From Bordetella parapertussis (GTDB lineage Bacteria > Pseudomonadota > Gammaproteobacteria > Burkholderiales > SG8-41), in the NCBI GenBank assembly GCA_945870465.1, contig CAMBSS010000061.1, positions 1-21,804 of the forward strand: DNA of 21,804 nt, read 5' to 3'. The notes under the pieces are model-generated. The model saw nothing but the letters and a program-made list of their open reading frames with translations. It was not told the origin of the DNA and did no database searches. This document shows positions 14,807 through 21,804 of the stretch, piece by piece (the stretch's first letter is position 1; every line of letters begins with the position of its first letter). Position numbers and translations under genes: made by a program.

Positions 14807-14980
14807 GAGCCGCAGATAAACGCAGATACACGCGGATAAATTTAAAAAATTAATCGATTACAGAGTTTACGGAAATTTTAAAAAAACTGCACCGGTTGGC
14901 GTATTTTCCCGGTGAATTCAGTGAGTCATTTGCCGGAGGATTTTATCTGCGTTCATCGGCGGTTTATCTGCGGCTAAATT
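14807..14980. repeat. Inverted-repeat element, copy 3 (longest)
   Basis: The left arm (14807-14843) contains GAGCCGCAGATAAACGCAGA; the right arm (14941-14980) contains CATCGGCGGTTTATCTGCGG, its inverse complement family. The spacer of about 97 bases is AT-rich on the left and includes an ATTAATCGATTA palindrome-like run. It fills almost the whole gap between the ygiQ stop and the second Bug gene start. Confidence 0.85.
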
Positions 14981-14991
14981 CCGGTTTTAAG

Positions 14992-17157
14992 TCAGCGTAC
15001 GCGTTTTGCTTTGCCTGCGAGTTTGCGGTAGACGGCCGGCCGCGCGAGCGGCGGCACGACCTTGCGCACGTGCTGGGTGCGATAGCCTGTGCCGGTTCCC
15101 GCCGGCTGAAACGCTGGCACGAGATGGCGTTTGCCGTTGCCGATAAGATCGGCGCGGCCCATGCGGTTCAAAGCTTCGCGCAGCATTGGCCAATTCTCGG
15201 GATCGTGATAACGCAGGAATGCTTTGTGCAAACGGCGCTGGCGCCCGCCGCGGATGATTTTGACTTCTTCCGACGCGTCCGTCACTTTGCGCAACGGGTT
15301 CTTGTTGGTGTGATACATCGCGGTGGCAAGTGCCAAGGGTGTCGGCAGGAAGGTCTGCACCTGGTCGAGCCGGAAGCCGTTGTGTTTCAGCCAAATTGCC
15401 AGCGCCAGCATGTCTTCGTCGGTAGTGCCCGGATGCGCGGCGATGAAGTAGGGGATCAAATACTGTTCCTTGCCCGCTTCTTTGGAAAAGCGGTCGAACA
15501 TTTCCTTGAACTTGTCGTAGCTGCCGATGCCCGGCTTCATCATCTTGGAAAGCGGGCCTTCCTCGATGTGTTCGGGCGCGATCTTCAGATACCCGCCGAC
15601 GTGATGCGTCGCCAATTCCTTCACATATTCCGGCGAGCGCACGGCGAGATCGTAGCGCAGGCCGGATGCCACGAAGACTTTCTTGATGCCGGGAAGCTCG
15701 CGCGCTTTGCGATAGAGATTGATGAGCGGCGTGTGGTCGGTGCCGAGGTTTTCGCAGACGTCCGGAAACACGCACGACAGGCGGCGGCACGCGGTTTCGA
15801 TCTTGGGGTCCTTGCACGCCATGCGGTACATATTGGCGGTCGGCCCGCCGACGTCCGAAATGACGCCGGTGAAGCCGGGGGTCTTGTCGCGGATTTCCTC
15901 GATTTCGCGCAGGATGGATTCTTCGGAGCGGCTCTGGATGATGCGGCCTTCGTGCTCGGTGATCGAGCAGAACGTGCAGCCGCCGAAACAGCCGCGCATG
16001 ATGTTGACCGAGTAGCGGATCATTTCCCACGCGGGAATCTTGGCATCTCCGTACGCCGGATGCGGCGCGCGCGCATAGGGAAGACCGTAGACGTGGTCCA
16101 TCTCCGGCGTGGTCAGCGGTATCGGCGGCGGATTCAACCACACGTCGCGGTCGCCGTGCGCCTGCACCAGCGCGCGCGCGTTGCCGGGGTTCGATTCGAG
16201 ATGAAAAGTGCGCGAAGCATGTGCGTAGAGCACCGGGTCCTTGTTTACCAGCTCGTAGGACGGCAAACGGACGACGGTGCGCGCACGTTCTTCCTGGCGC
16301 GATGCCAGTCGTTCCGCGCGGGACTGGATACGGATCGGATGAACGTTGGCGGGCAGGGCAGCGGCAGGCGGCTTGGCCGGATTTTTGGTTTTCGCTTCGT
16401 AGGGATCGGGATGCGGGTTGATCGCGCCCGGCGTGTCTACGGTGGTGGAATCCGCTTCAGTCCAGCCGTCGGGATGCCACCCGTGCGTCGTCATGAAAGC
16501 GGTGCCGCGCAGGTCGCGTATGTTCGCAATCGGCACGCCTTTCGCGAGGCGGTGCGTGAGTTCGACGATGGCGCGCTCGGCATTGCCGAAGATCAGCAGG
16601 TCGGCTTTCGAATCCGGCAGAATGGAACGGCGCACCTTGTCCGACCAATAGTCGTAATGCGCAATGCGGCGCAGGCTCGCTTCTATGCTGCCGATGACGA
16701 CGGCCGCGTCGGGAAAAGCTTCGCGGCAGCGCTGGGAGTAAACGATGACCGCACGGTCGGGACGCTTGTTCGCCGCCGCGTTGGGCGTATACGAATCGTC
16801 GGAACGCAGTTTGCGGTCGGCCGTATAGCGGTTGACCATCGAATCCATGTTGCCGGCGGTCACGCCGAAGTACAGATTGGGTTTGCCGAGCCGCGCGAAA
16901 TCGTCGGCAGACTGCCAGTCCGGCTGGCTGATGATGCCGACGCGAAAGCCCTGCGCTTCGAGCAGTCGCCCGACCAAGGCCATGCCGAAGCTTGGATGAT
17001 CGATGTAGGCGTCGCCGGTGACGAGGATCACGTCGCAGGAATCCCAGCCGAGCGTATCCATCTCGGCGCGCGACATCGGCAGGAAAGGTGCAATGCCGAA
17101 GCGGTGCGCCCAGTGCTTGCGGTACGCCGAGAGTTGCCTGGGTGCGGCTGTGTTCAT
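14992..17157 (-). CDS. ygiQ: YgiQ family radical SAM protein
   Basis: This is a 721-residue protein of full family length. The N-terminal UPF0313 part has [19 protein letters not shown] and [20 protein letters not shown], giving a cobalamin-binding-like fold. The radical SAM cluster is CFGGCTFC, with Cys 390, 394 and 397 as a CxxxCxxC motif, preceded by RYSVNIMRG and followed by [16 protein letters not shown]-terminal region with [16 protein letters not shown] follows, then a basic tail ending AGKAKRVR. The protein should bind one [4Fe-4S] cluster and SAM; the reaction catalysed by YgiQ is not established. The start at ATG 17157 fits the usual family N-terminus. Only 33 bases separate it from the DUF350 gene upstream, so the two are likely co-transcribed. 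Confidence 0.96.
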   Translation of the reverse strand: MNTAAPRQLSAYRKHWAHRFGIAPFLPMSRAEMDTLGWDSCDVILVTGDAYIDHPSFGMALVGRLLEAQGFRVGIISQPDWQSADDFARLGKPNLYFGVTAGNMDSMVNRYTADRKLRSDDSYTPNAAANKRPDRAVIVYSQRCREAFPDAAVVIGSIEASLRRIAHYDYWSDKVRRSILPDSKADLLIFGNAERAIVELTHRLAKGVPIANIRDLRGTAFMTTHGWHPDGWTEADSTTVDTPGAINPHPDPYEAKTKNPAKPPAAALPANVHPIRIQSRAERLASRQEERARTVVRLPSYELVNKDPVLYAHASRTFHLESNPGNARALVQAHGDRDVWLNPPPIPLTTPEMDHVYGLPYARAPHPAYGDAKIPAWEMIRYSVNIMRGCFGGCTFCSITEHEGRIIQSRSEESILREIEEIRDKTPGFTGVISDVGGPTANMYRMACKDPKIETACRRLSCVFPDVCENLGTDHTPLINLYRKARELPGIKKVFVASGLRYDLAVRSPEYVKELATHHVGGYLKIAPEHIEEGPLSKMMKPGIGSYDKFKEMFDRFSKEAGKEQYLIPYFIAAHPGTTDEDMLALAIWLKHNGFRLDQVQTFLPTPLALATAMYHTNKNPLRKVTDASEEVKIIRGGRQRRLHKAFLRYHDPENWPMLREALNRMGRADLIGNGKRHLVPAFQPAGTGTGYRTQHVRKVVPPLARPAVYRKLAGKAKRVR

Positions 17158-17190
17158 ACGGTCATGCGTTCAGTTCAATGAGGTGACGAT

Positions 17191-17607
17191 TTAATCCGCC
17201 ATCGCGGCAGCGTTTACGATACCGATTGAGATGGACATTGCCGCGAGAAGAATTGCCGGTGCAACTTTGCCCTCTCTCACGTCCGACGACAGTTGCGGCA
17301 GGATCAGGCGGGCGGTGCCGAAAGCGAAGAGCTGCGCCACCAGCGCGACCGCGCTCCACATCAGCATGTCGACGAGACTGCCGCTTTGCGCGACGGACTG
17401 CGCGAGCGGACAGGTATAACCGAGGATGGCGCCACCGAGCGAAATCGCCGCGGCGGCGTTGCCTTCGCGGATCAACGTGATCTCGCGGTACGGCGTTATC
17501 GCCGTGTAGATCGCGACGAACGTCATTATCGCACCGATGGCTGTCGCGAAGTAGATTAGATGGGCGCCGACGCCGGTCGTGAGGAGGTCTAGCCAGTTGG
17601 TATCCAT
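17191..17607 (-). CDS. DUF350 (YjfL-like) membrane protein
   Basis: This 138-residue inner-membrane protein shows the DUF350 pattern: two similar halves, each with two hydrophobic helices. Landmarks are LIYFATAIGAIMTFVAIYTA, the loop YREITLIREGNAAAAISLGG, and LMWSAVALVAQLFAF. ATG 17607 has a CAGGAGA ribosome site. DUF350 proteins of the YjfL type are commonly encoded with glutathionylspermidine-synthase-like proteins (YjfC/YgiC), for example in the E. coli yjf cluster. The truncated synthase-like gene 103 bases upstream fits that arrangement. The biochemical role is not known. Confidence 0.92.
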   Translation of the reverse strand: MDTNWLDLLTTGVGAHLIYFATAIGAIMTFVAIYTAITPYREITLIREGNAAAAISLGGAILGYTCPLAQSVAQSGSLVDMLMWSAVALVAQLFAFGTARLILPQLSSDVREGKVAPAILLAAMSISIGIVNAAAMAD

Positions 17608-17671
17608 GCAGTTTCTCCTGATAGTCCGTTACAAAACGAGGGAACACATCCTCTCATGTTCCGCTAATTGC

Positions 17672-17702
17672 GGCCATGTTTCAGATCATACTGAAACAGG
17701 CC
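17672..17702. promoter_or_regulatory. Twelve-base-pair hairpin between the synthase fragment and DUF350
   Basis: TGTTTCAG (17677-17684) pairs exactly with CTGAAACA (17691-17698) across six bases. Flanking GGCC (17672-17675 and 17699-17702) extends the stem with a one-base bulge. A second, weaker pair GGAACA/TGTTCC lies at 17641-17662. There is no T-tract, so an operator or mRNA structure is as likely as a terminator. Confidence 0.5.
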
Positions 17703-17710
17703 TCAAGTTA

Positions 17711-18067
17711 TCATTCGAAATAATGCGGCACGAACCGGCTGCGCTTGGTGGCGATCGGCGTGGCGTCCTCGCGGATGCCGATGTCGGCGGGTTCGTCGCC
17801 GACGATCCACGCGCCGATCGCGGGGTAGTAGCCGTCAAATTCAGGCAGTTCGGCGCGCGCCTGGTAGACGAGGCCTTCGCGGCCATCAGGACCGCCCGTG
17901 CTGTTTTGACAGTCTTTCCCGGTAAACGTTACGTTTGCGCCTTCGCGCGAAAAAAAAGGTTTCGCGACAAAACTCGCATCGAGGTACTCCGGAGTGAAAT
18001 AAGCCGGCAGCAGGTTGGGGTGAGCGGGAAACAGTTCCCATAACACGGCGAGGATGGGGCCTTTCAT
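17711..18067 (-). pseudogene. C-terminal fragment of a glutathionylspermidine synthase-like (YjfC/YgiC) protein
   Basis: This 118-codon frame begins ATG 18067, overlapping the stop of the upstream gene as ATGA. The product matches only the last third of the glutathionylspermidine synthase-like ATP-grasp family (PF03738; full length about 380 residues). Visible landmarks are LWELFPAHPNLLPAYF, VAKPFFSREGANV (probable ATP lysine), EGLVYQARAELPEFDGYYP, GAWIVGDEPADIGIRED and the typical end SRFVPHYFE. The N-terminal substrate region and much of the ATP-grasp domain are missing, so activity is unlikely. Homology begins within two residues of the ATG. It could still be translated by coupling, so 'small protein of unknown use' is the alternative. 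Confidence 0.8.
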
Positions 18068-18603
18068 GAGACCGCCTTTTGCGCGGTCTGACTTTCCCAC
18101 CAGCGCTTCAACCAGCCGGTATTGCCGCCGACTTCGACAATTTCCCGCAATGCATCAGGCAGCGGCGGATATTCGCGCGTGGTGCCGCGCGTATGGTTCA
18201 CGAAAAAACCGTTCTGGAAGTCGACTTCGAGCTGGTCGCCGGTTTCGCACATGTCGCCGACGTTGACGCAGTCGGTCAGCACACGCAGGCCGCAGCCGAC
18301 CGCTGCGCGGTAGGCCAGAAACGGCATCGATTCAGAGAGCAGTCCCAGGCCCAGCGCCTGCATCGCGATATAGCCATTGGCCTTTGGGCCCATGCCGAAA
18401 TTGCGCCCAGTGACGATGATGTCGCCGGGTTTTGCGCGCGTGTGGAAGCCGGGATCGGTTTCTGCGAAAAGGTGCGGGATGATCTTCTGCGGATCCATTT
18501 CGCGCGCGACGATGATCCGGTTCGGGATCACGCCGCCCGCGTGCGGCACATCATGTCCCAGCTTGTAGCAGCGGCCTTTAAGCAGCCAGTTGAATTCGGT
18601 CAT
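18064..18603 (-). CDS. Aconitase-family swivel-domain protein, LeuD-like
   Basis: This is a 179-residue protein from ATG 18603 (MTEFNWLLKGRCYKLGHDV). It is built like the small (swivel) subunit of 3-isopropylmalate dehydratase and other two-subunit hydro-lyases: GHDVPHAGGVIPNRII, then HTRAKPGDIIVTGRNFGMG, a helix YIAMQALGLGLLSES, and the end PLPDALREIVEVGG. The usual active-site loop after the GRNFG turn, normally C-G-S-S-R-E-H, reads MGPKANGY here (residues 71-78), so it lacks the substrate-binding Ser-Arg pair. A standard LeuD reaction is therefore doubtful. No large subunit (LeuC-like) gene is in the window. Its stop overlaps the start of the synthase fragment. Confidence 0.82.
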   Translation of the reverse strand: MTEFNWLLKGRCYKLGHDVPHAGGVIPNRIIVAREMDPQKIIPHLFAETDPGFHTRAKPGDIIVTGRNFGMGPKANGYIAMQALGLGLLSESMPFLAYRAAVGCGLRVLTDCVNVGDMCETGDQLEVDFQNGFFVNHTRGTTREYPPLPDALREIVEVGGNTGWLKRWWESQTAQKAVS

Positions 18604-18929
18604 ATTTCCACGTCTTTGCACTTCATTGGAGTCGATCGCCGGCGGACAATTTCGACCGCAGCATGCTCGTATTGCATTCAATAACGCCCGAGTATTACGA
18701 ACGGCGCGACGACGTGTCAAGGCGGAAAATCTGCGATATCCTGGAATAATTGTTTATAAACAGTTATTTATTAAGAAAATAGAATCTTCAATCCGCTGAT
18801 GGACTTTGGCTAACTATGCAGAAATGGCAGCATATGCCATTGCCAAGTTATTGTTTTTGAGAGACTATCTAACTGCAGTCCGACCATTGCCGATGCGCGT
18901 GTCCGTCCTGCGATAGCCAAGAGGGCGCT
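18604..18929. promoter_or_regulatory. Divergent intergenic region with a 24-bp near-perfect palindrome
   Basis: This gap of 326 bases separates the leftward LeuD-like gene from the rightward ParA-like gene. At 18745-18768, AATAATTGTTTA followed by TAAACAGTTATT is a two-fold symmetric site with one mismatch; its core TGTTTATAAACA (18751-18762) is perfect. The surrounding 18740-18800 is clearly richer in A and T than the rest of the window. It probably contains promoters for both directions and an operator; no -10/-35 pair is convincing. I see no small gene here. Confidence 0.55.
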
Positions 18930-19694
18930 ATGGCCAAAATTGTTGTGTTCAATCAGAAAGGCGGGGTCGGCAAAACGACGACCACGCTGAATCTGGCCGC
19001 GCTGCTGGCGCGCCGCGGACGCACGCCCCTCGTCATCGATCTCGACCCGCAGGCGCACCTGTCGGCCATCAGCGGCGTCACCGCCAGCGATGGCCGCGAC
19101 AGCCTCTACGCGTTTTACCAGGATACGAAACCGCTTGGGCAACTCGTGCGCGACGGCAATTCGGGTTGCCCGGTCATTCCTTCGCACCTCGATCTGTCCA
19201 AGGTCGACACCCAGTTCGGCAAAGGGCCGCATGCGCTGTACCGGCTGCACGCCGGCATCGTAAAAGAGAACCTGAATACCGAGCGGCCCATCCTGATGGA
19301 TGCTTGTCCGATGCTGGGGGTGCTGTCGCTGAACGGAATTTTCGCGTGCGACCGCGTGCTGATCCCGATTTCCGCCGACTACCTTGCAATCAACGGCGCA
19401 CTGCAGGTCGACAAGACCCTGCGGGCACTGGAGCGCGTGCTGAAAAAGCCGCCGATGAAACGGTTTGTAATCACGCGCTTCGATACGCGGCGCAAGATGT
19501 CGTGGGACATCGACAAGAAGCTGCGCGAGCGCTTCGGCGCGGAAATGTGCGAAACGCGCATTACGGAAAACGTAAGTCTCGGCGAAAGCCCGGCACAGAA
19601 TTGCGATGTGTTCAAGCATGCGCCGCAGAGCCGCGGTGCCGCCGATTACACCGCGTTGCTAGACGAACTGGAAGCGGCGGGCTTTCTGCTCTAG
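18930..19694 (+). CDS. ParA/MinD-like ATPase, orphan
   Basis: This 254-residue protein has a deviant Walker A motif, QKGGVGKTTTTLNLAALLA, with signature Lys 10 and P-loop Lys 15. VIDLDPQAHLS follows near 35-45, and a Walker B/switch II region ILMDACPMLGVLSLN has Asp 124. IPISADYLAINGA follows, as in ParA family proteins (usually 'IPVQ..Y.ALEG'). The DNA-binding N-terminal extension of plasmid ParA type I is absent, and no ParB or centromere-like repeat follows. It therefore probably positions something other than the chromosome, or is a cellulose/chemotaxis/carboxysome-type relative; nothing here identifies the cargo. The gene follows an AT-rich palindromic control region. Its TAG stop overlaps the stop of the convergent 78-residue gene. 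Confidence 0.9.
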   Translation: MAKIVVFNQKGGVGKTTTTLNLAALLARRGRTPLVIDLDPQAHLSAISGVTASDGRDSLYAFYQDTKPLGQLVRDGNSGCPVIPSHLDLSKVDTQFGKGPHALYRLHAGIVKENLNTERPILMDACPMLGVLSLNGIFACDRVLIPISADYLAINGALQVDKTLRALERVLKKPPMKRFVITRFDTRRKMSWDIDKKLRERFGAEMCETRITENVSLGESPAQNCDVFKHAPQSRGAADYTALLDELEAAGFLL

Positions 19695-19927
19695 TCCTTG
19701 GCGGGCGGTTCGCGCTCGCCTTCCTTGCCGATCAGGTTGATCGCGCTTTCGAGATCGAAACCTTCTTCTTTCACCATCTGGCGTAATTCCAGGCAGTCGA
19801 TGATTGCGCAGCGGTGATAAATCTGGTTGACCTTGTGCTCGGCCTCGGCACGGTCGCGCGCCGACACCTGCAGGTTGTCGACCACCATGCCGCCGCGCGT
19901 TTTGATCTTGAAGCCGAACTTGATCAC
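19691..19927 (-). CDS. Small conserved-type hypothetical protein, 78 residues
   Basis: The protein begins MIKFGFKIKTRGGMVVDNLQ and has a likely alpha-beta layout: a strand, SARDRAEAEHKVNQIYHRC as a helix, LELRQMVKEEGFDLESAINL as another, and a charged Glu/Pro/Lys tail. No signal peptide or membrane segment is seen. I do not recognise a named family. It appears to be a real gene because its composition is non-repetitive and the protein is balanced in charge, and because it ends exactly at the ParA stop (CTAG shared by both stops, 19691-19694). Its start is 73 bases downstream of the carbonic anhydrase-like gene on the same strand, so the two may be co-transcribed. Confidence 0.7.
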   Translation of the reverse strand: MIKFGFKIKTRGGMVVDNLQVSARDRAEAEHKVNQIYHRCAIIDCLELRQMVKEEGFDLESAINLIGKEGEREPPAKD

Positions 19928-20000
19928 AGGTGTTCCCGTGAAGGCGATGCGCCGATTATCCCACGGCCGCCGGCGCGAGTCAGCGCGAGCCGATGTAGTA

Positions 20001-20522
20001 TTAAGGCTCGGCCTTGAGGCTTGCTTTGTAGAGCTTGAATTTGGTCACGTAGTGCTCGGACGTGGCGTTGATGCGCGCGATTTCCTCGGGCGACAGCTGG
20101 CGCACCACCTTGCCGGGCGAGCCCAGCACCAGCGAGCCTTCCGGTATCGTCTTGCCTTCAGCGATCAGCGTATTGGCGCCGACCAGGCAGTTCTTGCCGA
20201 TGACTGCGCCATTGAGGATCACGCTTTTCATGCCGATCAGGCTGCCGTCGCCGACCGTGCATCCATGCAGCATCGCCATGTGGCCGACGCTTACGTTCTT
20301 GCCCAGCGTCAGCGGAAACCCCGGGTCGGCGTGCAGCACCGAGCCGTCCTGCACCTGCGAATTTTCACCGAGGGTAATGGTGTCGTTGTCCGCGCGGACG
20401 ACGGCGCCGAACCATACGCTAGCATTGTTTTCCATCACGACCGAGCCTATCACCGTCGCGTTCGGCGCGATCCAGTAATCGCCTGTGGTGACGACCTTGC
20501 GTTCAGCGAGCGAATATTTCAT
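20001..20522 (-). CDS. Gamma carbonic anhydrase family protein
   Basis: This is a 173-residue left-handed beta-helix protein. ATG 20522-20520 ([10 protein letters not shown]) was chosen because a TATAAT box at 20561-20556 lies inside the longer frame and would place transcription start downstream of the alternative ATG at 20573. Hexapeptide-repeat sequence runs from about residue 18 to 135. The three zinc-ligand positions of gamma-class enzymes are present: His 64 (SVLHAD), His 81 and His 86 ([10 protein letters not shown]). Arg 44, Asp 46 and Gln 57 are also at their usual places. Members like YrdA and CaiE share this core, and many have weak or no carbonic anhydrase activity. It lies downstream of the HppA terminator and is transcribed separately. 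Confidence 0.92.
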   Translation of the reverse strand: MKYSLAERKVVTTGDYWIAPNATVIGSVVMENNASVWFGAVVRADNDTITLGENSQVQDGSVLHADPGFPLTLGKNVSVGHMAMLHGCTVGDGSLIGMKSVILNGAVIGKNCLVGANTLIAEGKTIPEGSLVLGSPGKVVRQLSPEEIARINATSEHYVTKFKLYKASLKAEP

Positions 20523-20555
20523 GTCGATGTTCAATGAGATGTTGGATTGAAGACG

Positions 20556-20561
20556 ATTATA
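20556..20561 (-). promoter_or_regulatory. Candidate -10 box for the carbonic anhydrase-like gene
   Basis: TATAAT on the minus strand lies 33 bases before the chosen ATG. No good -35 hexamer is visible 16-18 bases upstream, so this rests on the perfect -10 match alone. Confidence 0.4.
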
Positions 20562-20600
20562 CTTTGCGTCCATTGCCGGTATCGCACCGGCAGCGGCAAA

Positions 20601-20630
20601 TAAAAACGGGGGCCGCGGCCCCCGTTTTTA
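20601..20630 (-). terminator. Rho-independent terminator of hppA
   Basis: This is a perfect 30-base palindrome, TAAAAACGGGGG-CCGCGG-CCCCCGTTTTTA. In the leftward direction it forms a very GC-rich stem followed by a T-tract, 18 bases after the hppA stop codon. Confidence 0.93.
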
Positions 20631-20647
20631 TTGCCGCAATGTTCTGC

Positions 20648-21804
20648 TTACAACAGCGGCACGATCAGCAGTGCGACGATGTTGATGATCTTGATCAGCG
20701 GGTTGATGGCGGGGCCGGCGGTGTCCTTGTAGGGATCACCCACGGTATCGCCGGTGACCGCCGCTTTGTGCGCATCGGAACCTTTGCCGCCGTGGTTGCC
20801 TTCTTCAATGTACTTCTTGGCGTTGTCCCACGCGCCGCCGCCGGTGCACATCGATATCGCGACGAAGAGGCCGGTCACGATGGTGCCCATCAGCATGCCG
20901 CCGACTGCCATGCGCGCGGCGTCCGCGCCCATCGCGAGACGCATGACCACCGCCAGTATCACCGGTGTGAGCACCGGCAGCAGCGACGGGATCATCATTT
21001 CCTTGATGGCGGACTTGGTCAGCAGGTCGACCGCCTTCGAGTAATCCGGCTTGGCGGTGCCTTCCATGATGCCTTTGATTTCCTTGAACTGGCGCCGTAC
21101 TTCGACCACCACCGAGCCGGCAGCGCGACCGACGGCTTCCATCGCCATGGCGGCGAACAGGAAGGGGATCAGGCCGCCGATGAAGAGCCCGATGATGACG
21201 GCGGGTTCCGACAGGCTGAAGGGCACGGCTTTGTGCGCTGCTTCAAGAGCGTGCGTGAAGTCGGCGAACAGCACGAGGGCGGCGAGGCCCGCCGAACCGA
21301 TGGCATAACCTTTGGTTACGGCCTTGGTGGTGTTGCCCACGGCGTCGAGCGGATCGGTAATAGCGCGCACCGATTCCGGCATCTTGGCCATTTCCGCAAT
21401 ACCGCCGGCGTTGTCGGTGATCGGGCCGTAGGCGTCGAGCGCGACGATGATGCCGGCCATCGACAACATCGAAGTCGCGGCGATGGCGATGCCATACAGG
21501 CCGGCCAGGGTGAACGAGGCCCAGATTGCGGTGCACACGAACAGCACCGGGTAAGCAGTGGATTTCATCGACACGGCGATGCCGGCGATGATGTTGGTGG
21601 CGTGACCGGTGGTCGAGGCCTGCGCGACGTAGCGTACTGGCGCGTATTCGGTGCCCGTATAGTATTCAGTTATCCACACGAGGGCTCCGGTCAGGACGAG
21701 GCCGACGACGGCGGCGCCGTACAACTTCATGACCGACAGTTCGGGATATTTCGTGCCGATGTCGCCCATCATGTAAGAGGTGATCGGATAAAACGCGATG
21801 AGGG
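20648..21804 (-). CDS. hppA: Membrane-bound proton-translocating pyrophosphatase, C-terminal half (5' end outside window)
   Basis: The frame is open to the right edge; 385 codons are visible and end at TAA 20650-20648. The sequence is strongly conserved: [11 protein letters not shown], the cation-selectivity region [36 protein letters not shown], and the ending [20 protein letters not shown], typical of these 16-helix proteins. It hydrolyses pyrophosphate and pumps protons across the inner membrane. Lys after GNTT and Thr three residues later are the pair associated with potassium-independent enzymes; potassium-dependent ones usually carry Ala there. The start and the catalytic loops near the N-terminal half are not visible. 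Confidence 0.97.
   Translation of the reverse strand, partial: LIAFYPITSYMMGDIGTKYPELSVMKLYGAAVVGLVLTGALVWITEYYTGTEYAPVRYVAQASTTGHATNIIAGIAVSMKSTAYPVLFVCTAIWASFTLAGLYGIAIAATSMLSMAGIIVALDAYGPITDNAGGIAEMAKMPESVRAITDPLDAVGNTTKAVTKGYAIGSAGLAALVLFADFTHALEAAHKAVPFSLSEPAVIIGLFIGGLIPFLFAAMAMEAVGRAAGSVVVEVRRQFKEIKGIMEGTAKPDYSKAVDLLTKSAIKEMMIPSLLPVLTPVILAVVMRLAMGADAARMAVGGMLMGTIVTGLFVAISMCTGGGAWDNAKKYIEEGNHGGKGSDAHKAAVTGDTVGDPYKDTAGPAINPLIKIINIVALLIVPLL

Noticed and set aside
14896..17181. A 761-codon open frame on the plus strand
   Set aside because: It lies antisense to ygiQ, whose protein is fully conserved. The plus-strand product is rich in Arg, Gly and His with no domain, as expected for a GC-rich shadow frame.
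17711..18100. Longer start for the synthase fragment at 18100
   Set aside because: The extra codons lie inside the LeuD-like gene in another frame and show no similarity to the synthase family. The ATGA overlap at 18067 is a better start.
18930..19927. Toxin-antitoxin or plasmid partition module
   Set aside because: No ParB, centromere repeats or toxin-like protein was found. The 78-residue protein is convergent to ParA, not in an operon with it.

Overview
This window looks like chromosomal DNA from a betaproteobacterium (Burkholderiales or Nitrosomonadales type). That is inferred from high GC coding sequence, two orphan Bug-type (TctC) periplasmic binding proteins, a YgiQ radical SAM protein, a DUF350/glutathionylspermidine-synthase-like remnant, and abundant short hairpin repeats between genes. 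No rRNA, tRNA, CRISPR array, transposase or phage gene was seen. Both ends are cut inside genes: an ABC ATPase on the left and a proton-pumping pyrophosphatase on the right.

Layout. 1-2907, rightward: the tail of an ABC ATPase, its coupled ABC-2-like permease, a Tat-type dienelactone hydrolase family protein, and a small lipoprotein ending at a strong terminator. 2947-4167, leftward: a CBS-pair protein and a two-domain NIPSNAP protein. 4305-7950: a BT1/MFS transporter on the plus strand lies between two minus-strand copies of a polytopic membrane protein gene. The left copy has lost its middle and the right copy is intact; a cupredoxin-like periplasmic protein gene lies just upstream of the intact copy. 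8159-8625: a frameshifted DUF1304 gene, a terminator and a REP-like repeat. 8626-10726: a Bug receptor diverging from a D-Ala-D-Ala-ligase-like ATP-grasp protein. 10727-11160: a decayed SgcJ/EcaC-family remnant. 11160-14768, leftward: a Bug receptor, a cupin and an ABC exporter. 14992-18603, leftward: an aconitase-swivel (LeuD-like) protein translationally coupled to a C-terminal fragment of a glutathionylspermidine synthase-like protein, then DUF350, then YgiQ. 18930-21804: an orphan ParA-like ATPase on the plus strand, then a 78-residue protein, a gamma carbonic anhydrase-like protein and HppA on the minus strand.

The region shows recent wear. There is an internally deleted paralog, a one-base frameshift, a remnant truncated at its 5' side, and a synthetase gene that lost its N-terminal two thirds. 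Three inverted-repeat elements of about 100-175 bp share one arm sequence family and sit between minus-strand genes; one of them supplies the apparent start codon of the intact membrane protein. The least explained pieces are the duplicated membrane-protein/cupredoxin module, the LeuD-like protein lacking the usual active-site loop, and the inverted-repeat family. I do not see a complete, clearly new multi-gene system.
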